Of a stretch of DNA of 64,000 nucleotides, positions 17,670 through 27,174 are shown in pieces. Below the pieces are notes generated by a model. The model was not told the DNA's origin. It searched no databases and saw nothing but the letters and a program-made list of their open reading frames with translations. Where the stretch lies: the NCBI GenBank assembly GCA_903935585.1, contig CAIZSE010000082.1:1-64000 (forward strand), in the 5' to 3' direction. Every line of letters starts with the position of its first letter. Positions within the stretch are counted from its first letter, which is position 1. A program made the position numbers and the translations under genes. Origin of the DNA: an uncultured Burkholderiales bacterium (GTDB taxonomy: Bacteria; Pseudomonadota; Gammaproteobacteria; Burkholderiales; Burkholderiaceae_C).

Positions 17670-18359
17670 TCAAGCGACGACAAAAGGATCGACCAAGAAG
17701 GTCGTGATTTCATCAATGAACGTCGTTGCGTGCTGCATGGTCTTGACGCCTTGAGGAGACGCGAAAGCCGAATTAAGGGTCTCCGTGTTTTCAAACCAGA
17801 GCTCCACAATGCCATCAATCGGCAAGCCCTCGTAACCGACGACATGCCCTTTGGGTGATTCGCGGTGGGTAATCAGGTTTTGACGGTATCCCAGAACGCC
17901 TGGCAGTGTCTTGACCAGCGCAGAATGGACAACGCGCCATTCGTGCGCAAAAACCTCAGGCGTGACATCCGCACGACGACGCAGAAAAGACATGCGCTTG
18001 AGTGCTGCGCCCGGTGCTGGGGGCTTGATAACCTCCAAAGGCTCGGCAGTGACGATGCGCAGATGCGCCATGAAATGGTTTTCGTCTGCGATGAGCTTGG
18101 CGCCAAGCGCTGCCGAAAAAGCATCGTCCATTCGTCTGGAGTCATCAAACCAGAGCTGCGATATCCCATCTACTGACTCGGGACCACGTTTGTAACTGAT
18201 CCCACGTTGTGCTGTATCTGTGACATGGTTTTGTTGATACGCCAATAACCCGGGCAATTGGGACGCGAGCTTCGAATGCTCTTCACGCCAATAGGCTCGA
18301 AATTTCTCAGCGGACCAATCCGTGCGTTTATTCAACAGTCCCATTCGAACTTGCATCAT
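17670..18359 (-). CDS. Tandem EthD-domain protein
   Basis: A 229-residue protein made of two dimeric alpha/beta-barrel (EthD-like) domains, about residues 1-105 and 118-229. Each has a similar core: EEHSKLASQLPGLLAYQQN in the first, WRVVHSALVKTLPGVLGYRQN in the second. Single EthD domains normally dimerise, so the duplication would make an intramolecular dimer. The family occurs beside monooxygenase, ring-degradation and ether-degradation genes, with diverse or unknown functions. AGGAGATCA directly precedes the ATG at 18359, fixing the start. Codon use matches the island. Confidence 0.85.
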   Translation of the reverse strand: MMQVRMGLLNKRTDWSAEKFRAYWREEHSKLASQLPGLLAYQQNHVTDTAQRGISYKRGPESVDGISQLWFDDSRRMDDAFSAALGAKLIADENHFMAHLRIVTAEPLEVIKPPAPGAALKRMSFLRRRADVTPEVFAHEWRVVHSALVKTLPGVLGYRQNLITHRESPKGHVVGYEGLPIDGIVELWFENTETLNSAFASPQGVKTMQHATTFIDEITTFLVDPFVVA

Positions 18360-18591
18360 TGATCTCCTGTTATGAAGGGATGGAATTGAAGTGCCCAATT
18401 CGTCAAGATTCGGGTTGAATCCACATCTGGCCGACACACTTGGTCGTCCAAATGCGGGGCCAGATATTGTGTGATCCCCGTGTTCGGATTGCCTTCAGCG
18501 GTATAGGCGCAGGCGGGCTCCGATAGGCGTTCGAAAGTAATTTTTTCTCTTCGAGATCAAACGCGGAATCAACCGTTTTGGTGGCGCTCAT
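18356..18591 (-). pseudogene. Remnant of an MBL-fold hydrolase gene with a frameshift
   Basis: From the ATG at 18591 the frame reads MSATKTVDSAFDLEEKK and then leaves the sensible frame at a run of six A bases (about 18539-18544). One extra A would join it to ITFERLSEPACAYTAEGNPN, which resembles the N-terminus of a group of MBL-fold metallohydrolases (pattern AYTAEGDPNTG, known to me from that family). After the TGI that follows, the metal-binding part is absent and the frame ends at the EthD start codon. Read straight, it encodes only a 62-residue peptide. I interpret it as a deleted and frameshifted gene. The family assignment rests on memory of the motif. Confidence 0.5.
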
Positions 18592-18603
18592 GGTTTTCAA
18601 ACC

Positions 18604-19749
18604 TCAGTGGTCACTGTGGGTGGAAAGGCTGTCGAGAAAGGTTTGGCGTTTTTCCAACCAGACCTTGTGACGAATGTGCCAATCAGCGAAGCCAGTGTCA
18701 CGCTCAAGAGCCCATTGGGCATGCAATGGCCAATAGGGATCAAACAGCGCTTCGCGCCCAATGGCCACAAGGTCAGCGCTGCCGGAGGTCAGGATGTCTT
18801 CAGCTTGGTGGGCATCAATGATCATCCCGACAGCTTGTGTGATGACGCCCGTCTCGGATTTGACACGCCTGGCAAAAGGGACTTGAAACCCCAACCCTCG
18901 CGCTACCGGCAAGGCATGGGTCTGCTCCGTCAAACCGCCAGATGAGCAGTCGATCACATCAACCCCAACACTTTGAAGACGGTGAACCAATTGAATGGTG
19001 TCCTCTTCTCCCCAACCATCAACGGCCCCATCGACAACCGAAAGCCGGCACCACAAAGGCTTTTCCTTGGGCCACACAGCACGTACGCGAGACGCCAGAT
19101 CAACTGCCAGCTTCATGCGCCCTTCACGGTTGACGCCGTATTCATCGGTGCGCTTGTTGGAAACAGGCGAAAGAAAACTGGTGACCAGATAACCATGACC
19201 AAAGTGCAGCTCAACCGTGTCAAATCCTGCTGCATCAGCCCTTCGCGCTGCCGATTCGAACTCGCCAATCACCTTTTCAATGGCGGCAATCGACATCGCT
19301 TCCGGTATCGACCACCCTGGCCCTGCAGGTATTGGACTGGGCCCAATACGCGCCCATCGCGGATCCTCTTTCAGCATCTGCTCAGGGGTCAGTGCCTGAC
19401 CGCCATCCCACAAAGCTTTGCTGCCCGCTTTGCGGCCAGCATGACCCAATTGAACACCAATAGCCGATCCGGATTGATGAACGAAATCCACCACTTCGCG
19501 CCATGGCTGGATGTGCGCGTCCTCCCACAATCCGGCGTCATCTTTCCCGATGCGCCCCACAGGGGAGACCGCCGTGCTTTCCGTGATGATCAAACCTGCG
19601 CCGCCGAGTGCAAATTTCCCCAGATGAACCAAGTGCCAATGATTGGCAAAGCCCCCTGGCGCAGCATGCTGCATCATTGGGGCAATCACGATGCGATTTT
19701 TGAGTACGAGCGAACGAATCCGCAGCGGCTGAAACAGCGCTGTCACCAT
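18604..19749 (-). CDS. NADH:flavin oxidoreductase, old yellow enzyme family
   Basis: A 381-residue TIM-barrel flavoprotein with OYE landmarks: LVLKNRIVIAPMMQHAA, VQLGHAGRKA and HFGHGYLVTSFLSPVSNKRTDEYG (substrate-binding histidines and FMN contacts). Near the C-terminus VAIGREALFDPYWP is the usual FMN-phosphate region. It would reduce an activated C=C bond (enone or dienoyl) with NAD(P)H. GGAGG lies seven bases before the ATG. It lies between LivF and the broken MBL gene in the island operon. Confidence 0.9.
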   Translation of the reverse strand: MVTALFQPLRIRSLVLKNRIVIAPMMQHAAPGGFANHWHLVHLGKFALGGAGLIITESTAVSPVGRIGKDDAGLWEDAHIQPWREVVDFVHQSGSAIGVQLGHAGRKAGSKALWDGGQALTPEQMLKEDPRWARIGPSPIPAGPGWSIPEAMSIAAIEKVIGEFESAARRADAAGFDTVELHFGHGYLVTSFLSPVSNKRTDEYGVNREGRMKLAVDLASRVRAVWPKEKPLWCRLSVVDGAVDGWGEEDTIQLVHRLQSVGVDVIDCSSGGLTEQTHALPVARGLGFQVPFARRVKSETGVITQAVGMIIDAHQAEDILTSGSADLVAIGREALFDPYWPLHAQWALERDTGFADWHIRHKVWLEKRQTFLDSLSTHSDH

Positions 19750-19762
19750 TTAATGCCTCCGA

Positions 19763-20473
19763 TCAGTGTGAGCCGAGATAGGCCGCTCGCACTGCTGGAT
19801 CTTTCAGCAATTGAGCACCCGTTCCTTCGAGGATGATGCGTCCAGTTTCCAAAACGTAAGCCCGATCAGCGACCGCCAATGCTTGGTTCGCCATTTGCTC
19901 CACAAGCAAAATCGTCAAGCCGGCCTCACGCAAAGCTCGGATGGACTTGAAAATATCCACAATGATCAGTGGTGCCAGCCCAAGCGATGGCTCATCCAGC
20001 AACAACAACTTCGGCTCGCTCATCAACGCACGAGAAATAGCGAGCATTTGCTGCTCTCCACCTGACAGGGTTCCTGACAACTGATTCGCGCGCTCACGCA
20101 ATCTTGGGAAGCGTTCATATTCACGCTCTACGAGACGCTGCACGCGATCACGGTCCTCTTTGATGGAATATGCGCCAAGAAGCAGGTTCTCGTAAACGGT
20201 CTGATCTGCAAAAACGCCACGCCCCTCCGGAGAAAGTGCGATACCCAGACCCACTCTTTGGTGGGAAGGAACGTGGGTGATATCGACGCCATTGATCAGC
20301 ACCTTGCCAGCGGCCAAGGGTTCAAGGCCGACGATGCCCTTCAGCAGGGTACTTTTCCCGGCACCATTGGCACCAATGATGGTGACAACCTCTCCGACAT
20401 TGACCTCAAGGCTGACACCTTTGACGGCATGGATGGCCCCATAAGACAGTTCAACGGATTCAAGCTTTAACAC
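19763..20473 (-). CDS. livF: Branched-chain amino acid-type ABC transporter ATP-binding protein
   Basis: A 236-residue ATPase with Walker A GANGAGKST, signature LSGGEQQMLAIS, Walker B KLLLLDEPSLGLAP and the LivF-typical ending (VLETGRIILEGTG). The frame is open further upstream, but the match begins at a GTG at 20473 (VLKLESVELSYG) with AAAGG upstream, ten bases after the livMG stop, so I use GTG. It would form the ATPase pair with the LivG domain of the preceding fused protein. Confidence 0.9.
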   Translation of the reverse strand: MLKLESVELSYGAIHAVKGVSLEVNVGEVVTIIGANGAGKSTLLKGIVGLEPLAAGKVLINGVDITHVPSHQRVGLGIALSPEGRGVFADQTVYENLLLGAYSIKEDRDRVQRLVEREYERFPRLRERANQLSGTLSGGEQQMLAISRALMSEPKLLLLDEPSLGLAPLIIVDIFKSIRALREAGLTILLVEQMANQALAVADRAYVLETGRIILEGTGAQLLKDPAVRAAYLGSH

Positions 20474-20483
20474 GGCTGGCCTT

Positions 20484-22265
20484 TCACGCAGAGGGTGTTT
20501 CGACTGCCTCGGTTCCGAGGTAAGCCTCCACAACTTTCGGATTTTTTTGTACCTCGGAAGGCGAGCCTTCTGCAATCTTGATGCCGTAATCCAGCACGAT
20601 GACATGGTCAGAAACGCGCATCACCAAATCCATGTGGTGTTCCACCATCAATATGGAGAGACCCATCCGGCTGATACGGATCAGCAAATCACCCAGTTCG
20701 GCTGTCTCTTGAGGATTCAAGCCTGCAGCAGGCTCATCCAACAACAACAACTCGGGATCGGTTGCCAATGCACGCGCCAATTCAACTCTGCGTTGCAACC
20801 CATAAGCCAAACTGCCTGCTGGCACCAAAGCCAGATGTGAAAGCCCTACCAATTTCAAAAGCGCGAGAGAGCGCTCTTTCGCGGCGGCTTCTTGTCGGCT
20901 TGCACTGGGCAATGCAAACATCGAAGTGAAGAATCCATTGGTCATCCGGGCGTGTCGACCCAGCATGACGTTATCCAACACGGTCAAATCGCCAAACAGT
21001 CGAAGGTTCTGGAATGTACGGCCCATACCCATGGCACAAATGGCATGGGTGGGTTTGCCAACGACACTCTGCCCATCAAACACGATGGAGCCCGCATCTG
21101 GCGGAACAATACCAGTCAGCATGTTGATAATGGTGCTTTTGCCTGCCCCATTGGGGCCAATCAATGCATGCACATGGCCTCGCTTCAGCTCAAAAGATAC
21201 GTTTTGCGCAGGTTTGACGCCGCCATATGCTTTCGAAACTTTTTCAACAAGCAGCAGTTTGCTTGTCCCCCCCTTTGAAAGAACAAGTTCTGATGCGCCC
21301 GAATTTTCAGGGCCTTCGGATTTCCCTGCCAAATTCTTTGAACGCAACAGCTGATTAACAACCCCCATGACGCCCCCTGGCATGACATACAGGGCGAAGA
21401 GAAGCAAGGCGCCATAAACGAAGTGCTGCACAGAAGGCCAGCTTGAAAGGCCCGCTTCAATCAATGTCAGACTGATGGCCCCCACCAAGGGTCCATATAT
21501 CGATCCGACACCGCCAAAAAGCACCAGCAGCAAAATGAAAATAGACAGGTGGAAGTTGATGAAATCCGAATTGATGTACTGATTTTGCTGCGCCACAAGG
21601 GCACCCGCAAGACCGCACGTCACAGCCGCAACGACAAACGCAGTCACCTTGCCACGGTAGACACGCACACCCACCGAAGAAGCCGCGATCTCATCAGCCT
21701 GCAAGGACAGCCAAGCACGTCCAAGCCGGCCGGAAACCAGGTTACGAATCAGGATATGCGCAGCCGCACTTAATACGAGCGCAAACCAGACCCATTGGTG
21801 CATCGTGAATGGCTGGTCATTCCATGTCAGAGGACGAATGCCAAAAAGCCCTTGGGCTCCCCCGAACACGTCCGACCATTCGGTGACCAATTTTTCCACC
21901 ACGATGCCAAAAGCCAGCGTCACCATCGCAAGGTAAGGCCCCTTGACTCTGAGCGATGGCAAAGCAATCAAAACGCCACACACACCGGAAATCAAACCAC
22001 CCAAAGCCAAAGCAAGCCAAGGATCAATCTGAGTTTTGGTGGTCAAGAGCGCAACCGCATAAGCACCCGCCGCAAACAAGCCTGCCTGCCCCAGTGATTT
22101 CTGACCGGCATAACCCACGAGTATGTTCATTCCTGATCCACACAGGTAATAAACACACATCATGAAAGCGATTCGTAAATAGTAGTCATTGGCGACGCCT
22201 CCTACGATCGCCGCTAATAAAGCAACGACGACTGCCACAAGCAGTAAATGTTTCAGACCGCTCAT
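20484..22265 (-). CDS. livM-livG: Fused LivM permease-LivG ATPase of a branched-chain amino acid-type ABC importer
   Basis: One 593-residue frame contains a complete LivM-type permease (residues 1 to about 305, about ten helices, GYAGQKSLGQAGLFAAGAYA motif) and a complete LivG-type ATPase (about 336-593; Walker A GPNGAGKS at 370-377, Walker B LLLLDEPAAGLNP, C-terminal GIKIAEGSPSEV). A polar linker of about 30 residues (308-336) joins them. The pore subunit and one ATPase are thus made in fixed stoichiometry. It overlaps livH by four bases. HAA5-type transporters import amino acids but also aromatic acids, amides and other organic acids, so the ligand is open. Confidence 0.93.
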   Translation of the reverse strand: MSGLKHLLLVAVVVALLAAIVGGVANDYYLRIAFMMCVYYLCGSGMNILVGYAGQKSLGQAGLFAAGAYAVALLTTKTQIDPWLALALGGLISGVCGVLIALPSLRVKGPYLAMVTLAFGIVVEKLVTEWSDVFGGAQGLFGIRPLTWNDQPFTMHQWVWFALVLSAAAHILIRNLVSGRLGRAWLSLQADEIAASSVGVRVYRGKVTAFVVAAVTCGLAGALVAQQNQYINSDFINFHLSIFILLLVLFGGVGSIYGPLVGAISLTLIEAGLSSWPSVQHFVYGALLLFALYVMPGGVMGVVNQLLRSKNLAGKSEGPENSGASELVLSKGGTSKLLLVEKVSKAYGGVKPAQNVSFELKRGHVHALIGPNGAGKSTIINMLTGIVPPDAGSIVFDGQSVVGKPTHAICAMGMGRTFQNLRLFGDLTVLDNVMLGRHARMTNGFFTSMFALPSASRQEAAAKERSLALLKLVGLSHLALVPAGSLAYGLQRRVELARALATDPELLLLDEPAAGLNPQETAELGDLLIRISRMGLSILMVEHHMDLVMRVSDHVIVLDYGIKIAEGSPSEVQKNPKVVEAYLGTEAVETPSA

Positions 22266-23182
22266 ACTTTTTCCACCGTGCTGGTCCCGAAGAGTCCGTT
22301 AGGACGGAAAGCCAGGACCAATATGACCAATCCAAAAACAGCGACTTCACGCCATTGTGCGGACCACAGATTCACAAAAGACTCCAACACACCCAAGATG
22401 AAGCCTCCCATGACGCATCCGCGTGCGTTGCTGAGTCCACCGACCATTGCCGCTGAAAAACCTTTCAGCCCAACAGCAAGCCCCATGAACAAAGAAGCTT
22501 GAGCGATCGGTGCAAGCAAGAACCCCGAAAGCCCAGCCATTGCCGAGCTGATGACAAAAGCACCCACCATGACCATGTTCACGTTGATTCCCATCAAGCT
22601 GGCAACACTTTGATTTTGGGCCACCGCACGCATGGCTTTGCCCATCATGGATTTGCGCATGACATGGTCAAACGCAACCATGATGACCACTGAAACGCCA
22701 AGCATGAGGACTTCTTGGGGTCGTATACCAATGCCCAGTAATCTGATCACGTCATCGCCCACCGGGCTGGGAACGACAACAGGCTTGGGCCCCCAGATGG
22801 CCAAACCAATGCTTTGCAGAATGACGCCAAATCCAAGGGTACTCATGACCCATGCCATGCCCGGTCGTTTGGCAAAAGGGCGCACACCCAGCAAAAAAAG
22901 CAGCCACCCAATCAGCCCCATGATGGCGAGGCTTGCCAACAAAGCACCTAACTGCGCCATGGTTCCGGGGTCGGCCCCACCAAAGGATGTTGAGGTTGGC
23001 AACTTGCCCACTGCGAAAAACAACACACTCATTCCAATGAATGCGCCAGCGGATACAAATTCACCGTGCGAAAAGTTCAAGGTTTTGGTTGTCGTGAATG
23101 TCACACTAAAACCCAGCGCAACAAGTGAATATGCGCTTCCCACTGCCAGGCCGCTGATCAGCGCTTGCAAAATTGATTCCAT
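22262..23182 (-). CDS. livH: Branched-chain amino acid-type ABC transporter permease
   Basis: A 306-residue LivH-family permease (MESILQALISGLAVGSAYSL at the start, TLNFSHGEFVSAGAFIGM, VGLKGFSAAMVGGLSNARG near the C-terminus). I start at the ATG at 23182; 18 further upstream codons are open but polar. It forms the second pore half with the fused LivM-LivG protein and overlaps it by ATGA. The periplasmic binding protein gene lies 61 bases upstream. Confidence 0.92.
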   Translation of the reverse strand: MESILQALISGLAVGSAYSLVALGFSVTFTTTKTLNFSHGEFVSAGAFIGMSVLFFAVGKLPTSTSFGGADPGTMAQLGALLASLAIMGLIGWLLFLLGVRPFAKRPGMAWVMSTLGFGVILQSIGLAIWGPKPVVVPSPVGDDVIRLLGIGIRPQEVLMLGVSVVIMVAFDHVMRKSMMGKAMRAVAQNQSVASLMGINVNMVMVGAFVISSAMAGLSGFLLAPIAQASLFMGLAVGLKGFSAAMVGGLSNARGCVMGGFILGVLESFVNLWSAQWREVAVFGLVILVLAFRPNGLFGTSTVEKV

Positions 23183-23243
23183 CAAGATCCCCTGTGAAAA
23201 CCAACAGAACGAGGATTTTTCCTCGCTCTGTTTCACTCATGCC

Positions 23244-24434
23244 TTAGCGCTTGTAGTCGTTAACTGACATCGACTTGATGATGCTGTCTGAATAACTAAC
23301 GAGCTGGTCGTTGTTCCATCGCACAAAGTTCAAGTCACTGGCTGTCAGCGCTTCATGATCGGTCTTGCTGAAAGGTTTGTTGTAAGACTTCATCACGCCA
23401 TTTACGACGGTGTTCAGATTTTCGAGGGCGTCTTTCATTTTGGGGCCATCGGTTCCGCCAGATTGCTTGATGGCCTCTGCCACCAGCAGCACAGCATCAT
23501 AGCCATGGACGACAAACGGAAAGGCACTTGGCGCTGCCAATTTGGCGACAGTTCTTTCGTACAATTTTTTCTGTGCAGGGGTAGACGGATTCACCATCGT
23601 GCGCATGAATATTGGCTTGCCTGCCAAGTTCTTTCCTGCGGCATCATAGAAAGTGATGTTGTCAGCTGCCCATGATGTCAAAACCAGTGGGAAATAGTTG
23701 ATTTTCTCCATGCTTCGCATGAGTTGGCCAACAGGGGTGCCTTGCGCCCAAAGCAAGATGGTGTCTACGCCGGCAGCTTTCATTTTGTTGAGCTGAGATG
23801 TCATGTCGGTATCAGCAACACCGAACTTCTCAGTAGCGAGAGAGCTCATGCCGTGAAGCTTGAGGATTTCTTCCAGATCTTTCAGGCCGCCCTGGCCGTA
23901 ACCAGTGGTTTCACCCATAAGACCAATTTTTTTGGTGGGCAGTTTGGATGCATAAGTCACCAGTGCAGCGACTTGCTCACGGTCCACCATGGACACACGG
24001 AACATGTAGTTGTCGGCTCCAGGACTCATCGGCTTGGTGATGTCTGTTCCCGAGCCAATCATGCCCATGGAAATGATTTTCTTCTGGTTAGGAATATGCC
24101 GCCAAGCCAAGGCATTGCCAGAGTTGGTAGGACCAAAAACAGCTGCCACCTTTTCGTTGTCAATCAGGTCGCTCATGTTTTGAATGGATTTAGGGGGCTG
24201 CGATTGGTCATCCCGCACCACCAAAGTCAGCTTGCGACCCAACACACCTCCGGCGGCATTGATGTCGGCAATCGCTGCTTCAATGCCAATAACACCCGCC
24301 TTGCCGCTTTGGGCCGAAGGCGATGCCGAAAGATCACCGTTAAAGCCCAGTTTGATGTCCTGCGCGTAGGCCGTCACAGCCACGCTTAGCGTTGCTGCAA
24401 TTGCAGTGAGTTTGAGAATTTTTGCAAGTTTCAT
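23244..24434 (-). CDS. Branched-chain amino acid-type ABC transporter substrate-binding protein
   Basis: A 396-residue periplasmic protein with a signal peptide (about residues 1-24, ending TAYA) and a type I periplasmic binding fold (IKLGFNGDLSASPSAQSGKA, GVLGRKLTLVVRDDQSQP, VAAVFGPTNSGNALA). It delivers the ligand to LivH/LivM-G/LivF encoded downstream. TAGGAGACACAA precedes the ATG. Sequence alone does not give the ligand; the surrounding KstD-like, SDR and OYE genes suggest a non-amino-acid carbon source. Confidence 0.9.
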   Translation of the reverse strand: MKLAKILKLTAIAATLSVAVTAYAQDIKLGFNGDLSASPSAQSGKAGVIGIEAAIADINAAGGVLGRKLTLVVRDDQSQPPKSIQNMSDLIDNEKVAAVFGPTNSGNALAWRHIPNQKKIISMGMIGSGTDITKPMSPGADNYMFRVSMVDREQVAALVTYASKLPTKKIGLMGETTGYGQGGLKDLEEILKLHGMSSLATEKFGVADTDMTSQLNKMKAAGVDTILLWAQGTPVGQLMRSMEKINYFPLVLTSWAADNITFYDAAGKNLAGKPIFMRTMVNPSTPAQKKLYERTVAKLAAPSAFPFVVHGYDAVLLVAEAIKQSGGTDGPKMKDALENLNTVVNGVMKSYNKPFSKTDHEALTASDLNFVRWNNDQLVSYSDSIIKSMSVNDYKR

Positions 24435-24508
24435 TTGTGTCTCCTAACTGTGGTTATTGGCCTCTAGGCCGGGGAATTTTCGCGTCGCGAAATCTTTGAA
24501 CTGGTTTT

Positions 24509-25282
24509 TCAAGCAAGAAAGCCGCCATCAACGGCCAAGGTCACGCCCGTGACATAACTGGCCATGTCTGAGGCCAAAAACACCACTGGGCCGACCAACT
24601 CTTCTGCCTGACCCACACGCGCCATGGGTGTGCGCATCATGAATTTCTCAAGCCTTTCTGGCGCTTCTCTGGTGTGCGATGTCATGGGCGTTTCAATCAC
24701 ACCCGGGGCAATGGCATTGACTCTGACACCATCTTTTGCCAGCTCCACGGCAAGAGCCTGGGTCAATTGTTTGACCGCCCCCTTGGAGGGTGAGTAACCG
24801 ACCACATTCGGAATGCCGACAGAGGAGGCAATCGAGCCCAGATTGATGATGGCGCCTTTTGTGGCTCGCAATGCCTGCAGCCATGCATGGGTCGGATGAA
24901 ATGTACCCATCACATTCACCTCAAGCGTTCGTGACAGATTTTCAGCCACTTGGGGGCTGTCAAGGTTTTCTCGAACGATGATCCCTGCGTTGTTGACCAA
25001 GATATCAATGTTGCCGATTTCCCTGGCGACGATCGCTGCCAAGACATGGCATTGGTCGGCCGATGTGACATTCAGTTCGTAGGCCAAAGCTTGCCCGCCA
25101 TCCGTTAGGATTTCTTGTGCAACCGCCTGAGCGTTTTGTTCTACCAGGTCGGTCACAATAACTTTGGCTCCCGCCTTGGCCAAACCCTTGGCGATGGCTC
25201 GGCCGTTGCCCTGGCCCGCCCCCGTAACGAGTGCAATTTTCCCCAACAGCACCTGGGGGGCCATATTTGCAGTAATTTCCAT
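24509..25282 (-). CDS. SDR family NAD(P)-dependent oxidoreductase
   Basis: A 257-residue classical SDR with TGAGQGNG (residues 20-27), NNAG (97-100) and a complete catalytic set Ser150, Tyr163, Lys167 (NLGSIAS, GYSPSKGA). It ends with the usual VTLAVDGGF. It would interconvert an alcohol and a ketone. The start at 25282 (MEITANMAP) gives a short leader; MAPQVLLGK at 25264 is possible. It sits between the flavoprotein gene and the ABC transporter genes in the island operon. In contrast to the SDR at 6984, its active site is intact. Confidence 0.9.
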   Translation of the reverse strand: MEITANMAPQVLLGKIALVTGAGQGNGRAIAKGLAKAGAKVIVTDLVEQNAQAVAQEILTDGGQALAYELNVTSADQCHVLAAIVAREIGNIDILVNNAGIIVRENLDSPQVAENLSRTLEVNVMGTFHPTHAWLQALRATKGAIINLGSIASSVGIPNVVGYSPSKGAVKQLTQALAVELAKDGVRVNAIAPGVIETPMTSHTREAPERLEKFMMRTPMARVGQAEELVGPVVFLASDMASYVTGVTLAVDGGFLA

Positions 25283-25338
25283 ATCGAACTTTCCGTTGCC
25301 TATGATTTCGCTGAACTTTTACTTCTGTTCAGTCGTCA

Positions 25339-27045
25339 TCACTCAATGACTTCATCTTTTGCGAGTGTTTGTCCCACCACATATCCAAACGTCAATGCCG
25401 GACCAAGGGTGATGCCTGCGCCTGGGTAATTGCCGCCCATCACGCTGGCCGCGTCATTGCCAACGACATACAAGCCCTTCACAGCTTGCTTGTCTTGAGT
25501 CAGAACTTGGCATGAAGCATTGGTTGCAAGGCCTGCAAAGGTTCCAATTTCACCCACAACAATTTTGATGGCGTAGTAAGGTCCTTGCTTTATGGGTGCC
25601 ATGCACGGATTGGGTTTGACCAATGAATCGCCCTGGTACCGGTTATAGGCGGTGCTGCCTTTTGCGAACTTCGTGTCGACACCGGTCAGTGCATCGCGAT
25701 TGAAGATGTCGATTTCTTCTTTCAAGGGCTCTGCTGGCACATTGAGGACGCGGGCCAACTCTTCGATGCTGTTGCCGCACTTCAAGTAACCGCTCTTTAA
25801 GTGCTTGCCTATCGGCAACGGGAAGGGCGCAGCGGCACCCATGCCGTATTCACGCAAATGAGCATGGTCGCAAACAAGCCAACAAGTCACATCGCCAGTT
25901 CCCTCGCATGCCTTGACCAAATTCTGCACAAAGTCATGGTAGGACAAAGCCTCGTTTCCAAAGCGCCTTCCGTTCTTGGTCACAGCGATCACGCCGGGCT
26001 TTGCTCGGTCAATGAAGTGAGGCATGACGCCCTCTGATCCGTCACTGCGCTTGGACACGGACGTGGGGCACCAAGCTGCAGCGTTTGGAATCGTGGGGTC
26101 TACCCAGCCACCAACCGACTCACCGAGTCGCAACCCATCACCCGTATTGAGTGGCGGCGAGGGTGTGAAATGCTCTCGCCCGGTGGGTGCGTGCGGGAAA
26201 AGCTGTTTGCGGCGCTCGACATCAAAGGGGAATCCACCGCAGGCCAGAACAACGCCACGTCGGACCCGAATCTCGACCGGCGAACCCTCTTGAATAACCG
26301 TTGCACCAACTACACGGCCCTCCTCCACAATGAGCTTGCTCACGGGTGATGACAGCCAGACCGGAATATTCAGGTCCATGGCCGCTTTTGCCAAACGCCC
26401 TGCCAGTGCATTGCCATTGGTCAACGTCATTCCTCTGCCGTGTTGCACAACATCCAGCAAGTGGCGCGCAAATCGTTTGGCCACAAACCAAAATGATTCG
26501 AATGACTTGAATGCTCGCAGGAAGTGCCACAGCTCTTTACCCGAACCCAGCATCATTCCGAAAACCGTCAACTCGGGCACTGGTGGCGCGAGCTGCTCCA
26601 CACGCCGACCCAGCTCCCGGGCATCAAATGGGCGTGTGACCATTGACCGGCCCCCTGGCTGACCACCTGGGGCCTCTGCGTGATAGTCCGGAAATATGGG
26701 CGGCATATCAAACTGAACACAGGTGTTTTCTGTAAAGAATTGAATGGCCTTCGGTCCATTTTCGATAAATGCATCCACTCGCGAGGCATCGAAGTGCGTT
26801 GTGGCTTCATGCTGCAAATACGTTCGGGCAGCACCGGCAGGCTCATGAATGCCTTGCTCTTCAGCCAGCTTGGTGCCGGGAATCCAGAGCCACCCACCAG
26901 AGCGTGCGGTCGTGCCGCCATACACCGGGGCTTTCTCCACAACGAGCACCTTCAAGCCTTTGAATGCAGCGGTCACCGCGGCAGACATGCCCGATGCACC
27001 CGTGCCCACCACCAAAACGTCGTATTCCGTTTCTTGCCTCGCCAT
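25339..27045 (-). CDS. FAD-dependent dehydrogenase, KstD/fumarate reductase flavoprotein family
   Basis: A 568-residue flavoprotein with an N-terminal dinucleotide-binding motif (DVLVVGTGASGMSAAVTAA), the FAD contacts VVEKAPVYGGTTARSGG, and a C-terminal YPGAGITLGPALTFGYVVG as in 3-ketosteroid delta-1-dehydrogenases and related FAD_binding_2 enzymes. It would desaturate (or, in reverse, reduce) a ring adjacent to a ketone. The start is the ATG at 27045 with GGAG six bases upstream; a GTG four codons earlier is inside that RBS context. It is the first gene of the minus-strand island operon, divergent from the IclR gene. A steroid substrate is not implied by sequence alone. Confidence 0.87.
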   Translation of the reverse strand: MARQETEYDVLVVGTGASGMSAAVTAAFKGLKVLVVEKAPVYGGTTARSGGWLWIPGTKLAEEQGIHEPAGAARTYLQHEATTHFDASRVDAFIENGPKAIQFFTENTCVQFDMPPIFPDYHAEAPGGQPGGRSMVTRPFDARELGRRVEQLAPPVPELTVFGMMLGSGKELWHFLRAFKSFESFWFVAKRFARHLLDVVQHGRGMTLTNGNALAGRLAKAAMDLNIPVWLSSPVSKLIVEEGRVVGATVIQEGSPVEIRVRRGVVLACGGFPFDVERRKQLFPHAPTGREHFTPSPPLNTGDGLRLGESVGGWVDPTIPNAAAWCPTSVSKRSDGSEGVMPHFIDRAKPGVIAVTKNGRRFGNEALSYHDFVQNLVKACEGTGDVTCWLVCDHAHLREYGMGAAAPFPLPIGKHLKSGYLKCGNSIEELARVLNVPAEPLKEEIDIFNRDALTGVDTKFAKGSTAYNRYQGDSLVKPNPCMAPIKQGPYYAIKIVVGEIGTFAGLATNASCQVLTQDKQAVKGLYVVGNDAASVMGGNYPGAGITLGPALTFGYVVGQTLAKDEVIE

Positions 27046-27174
27046 GGCTTTCTCCACTTGGTTTTTAGTTCATTTAAAATGTTAGTTTATAGCGAACTTG
27101 TCTGCCTAAATCTAATGGTTAACCCTTGGTGGAACCATCATTCAATGACGAACGATTCACGCAGGCCAAAAGAG

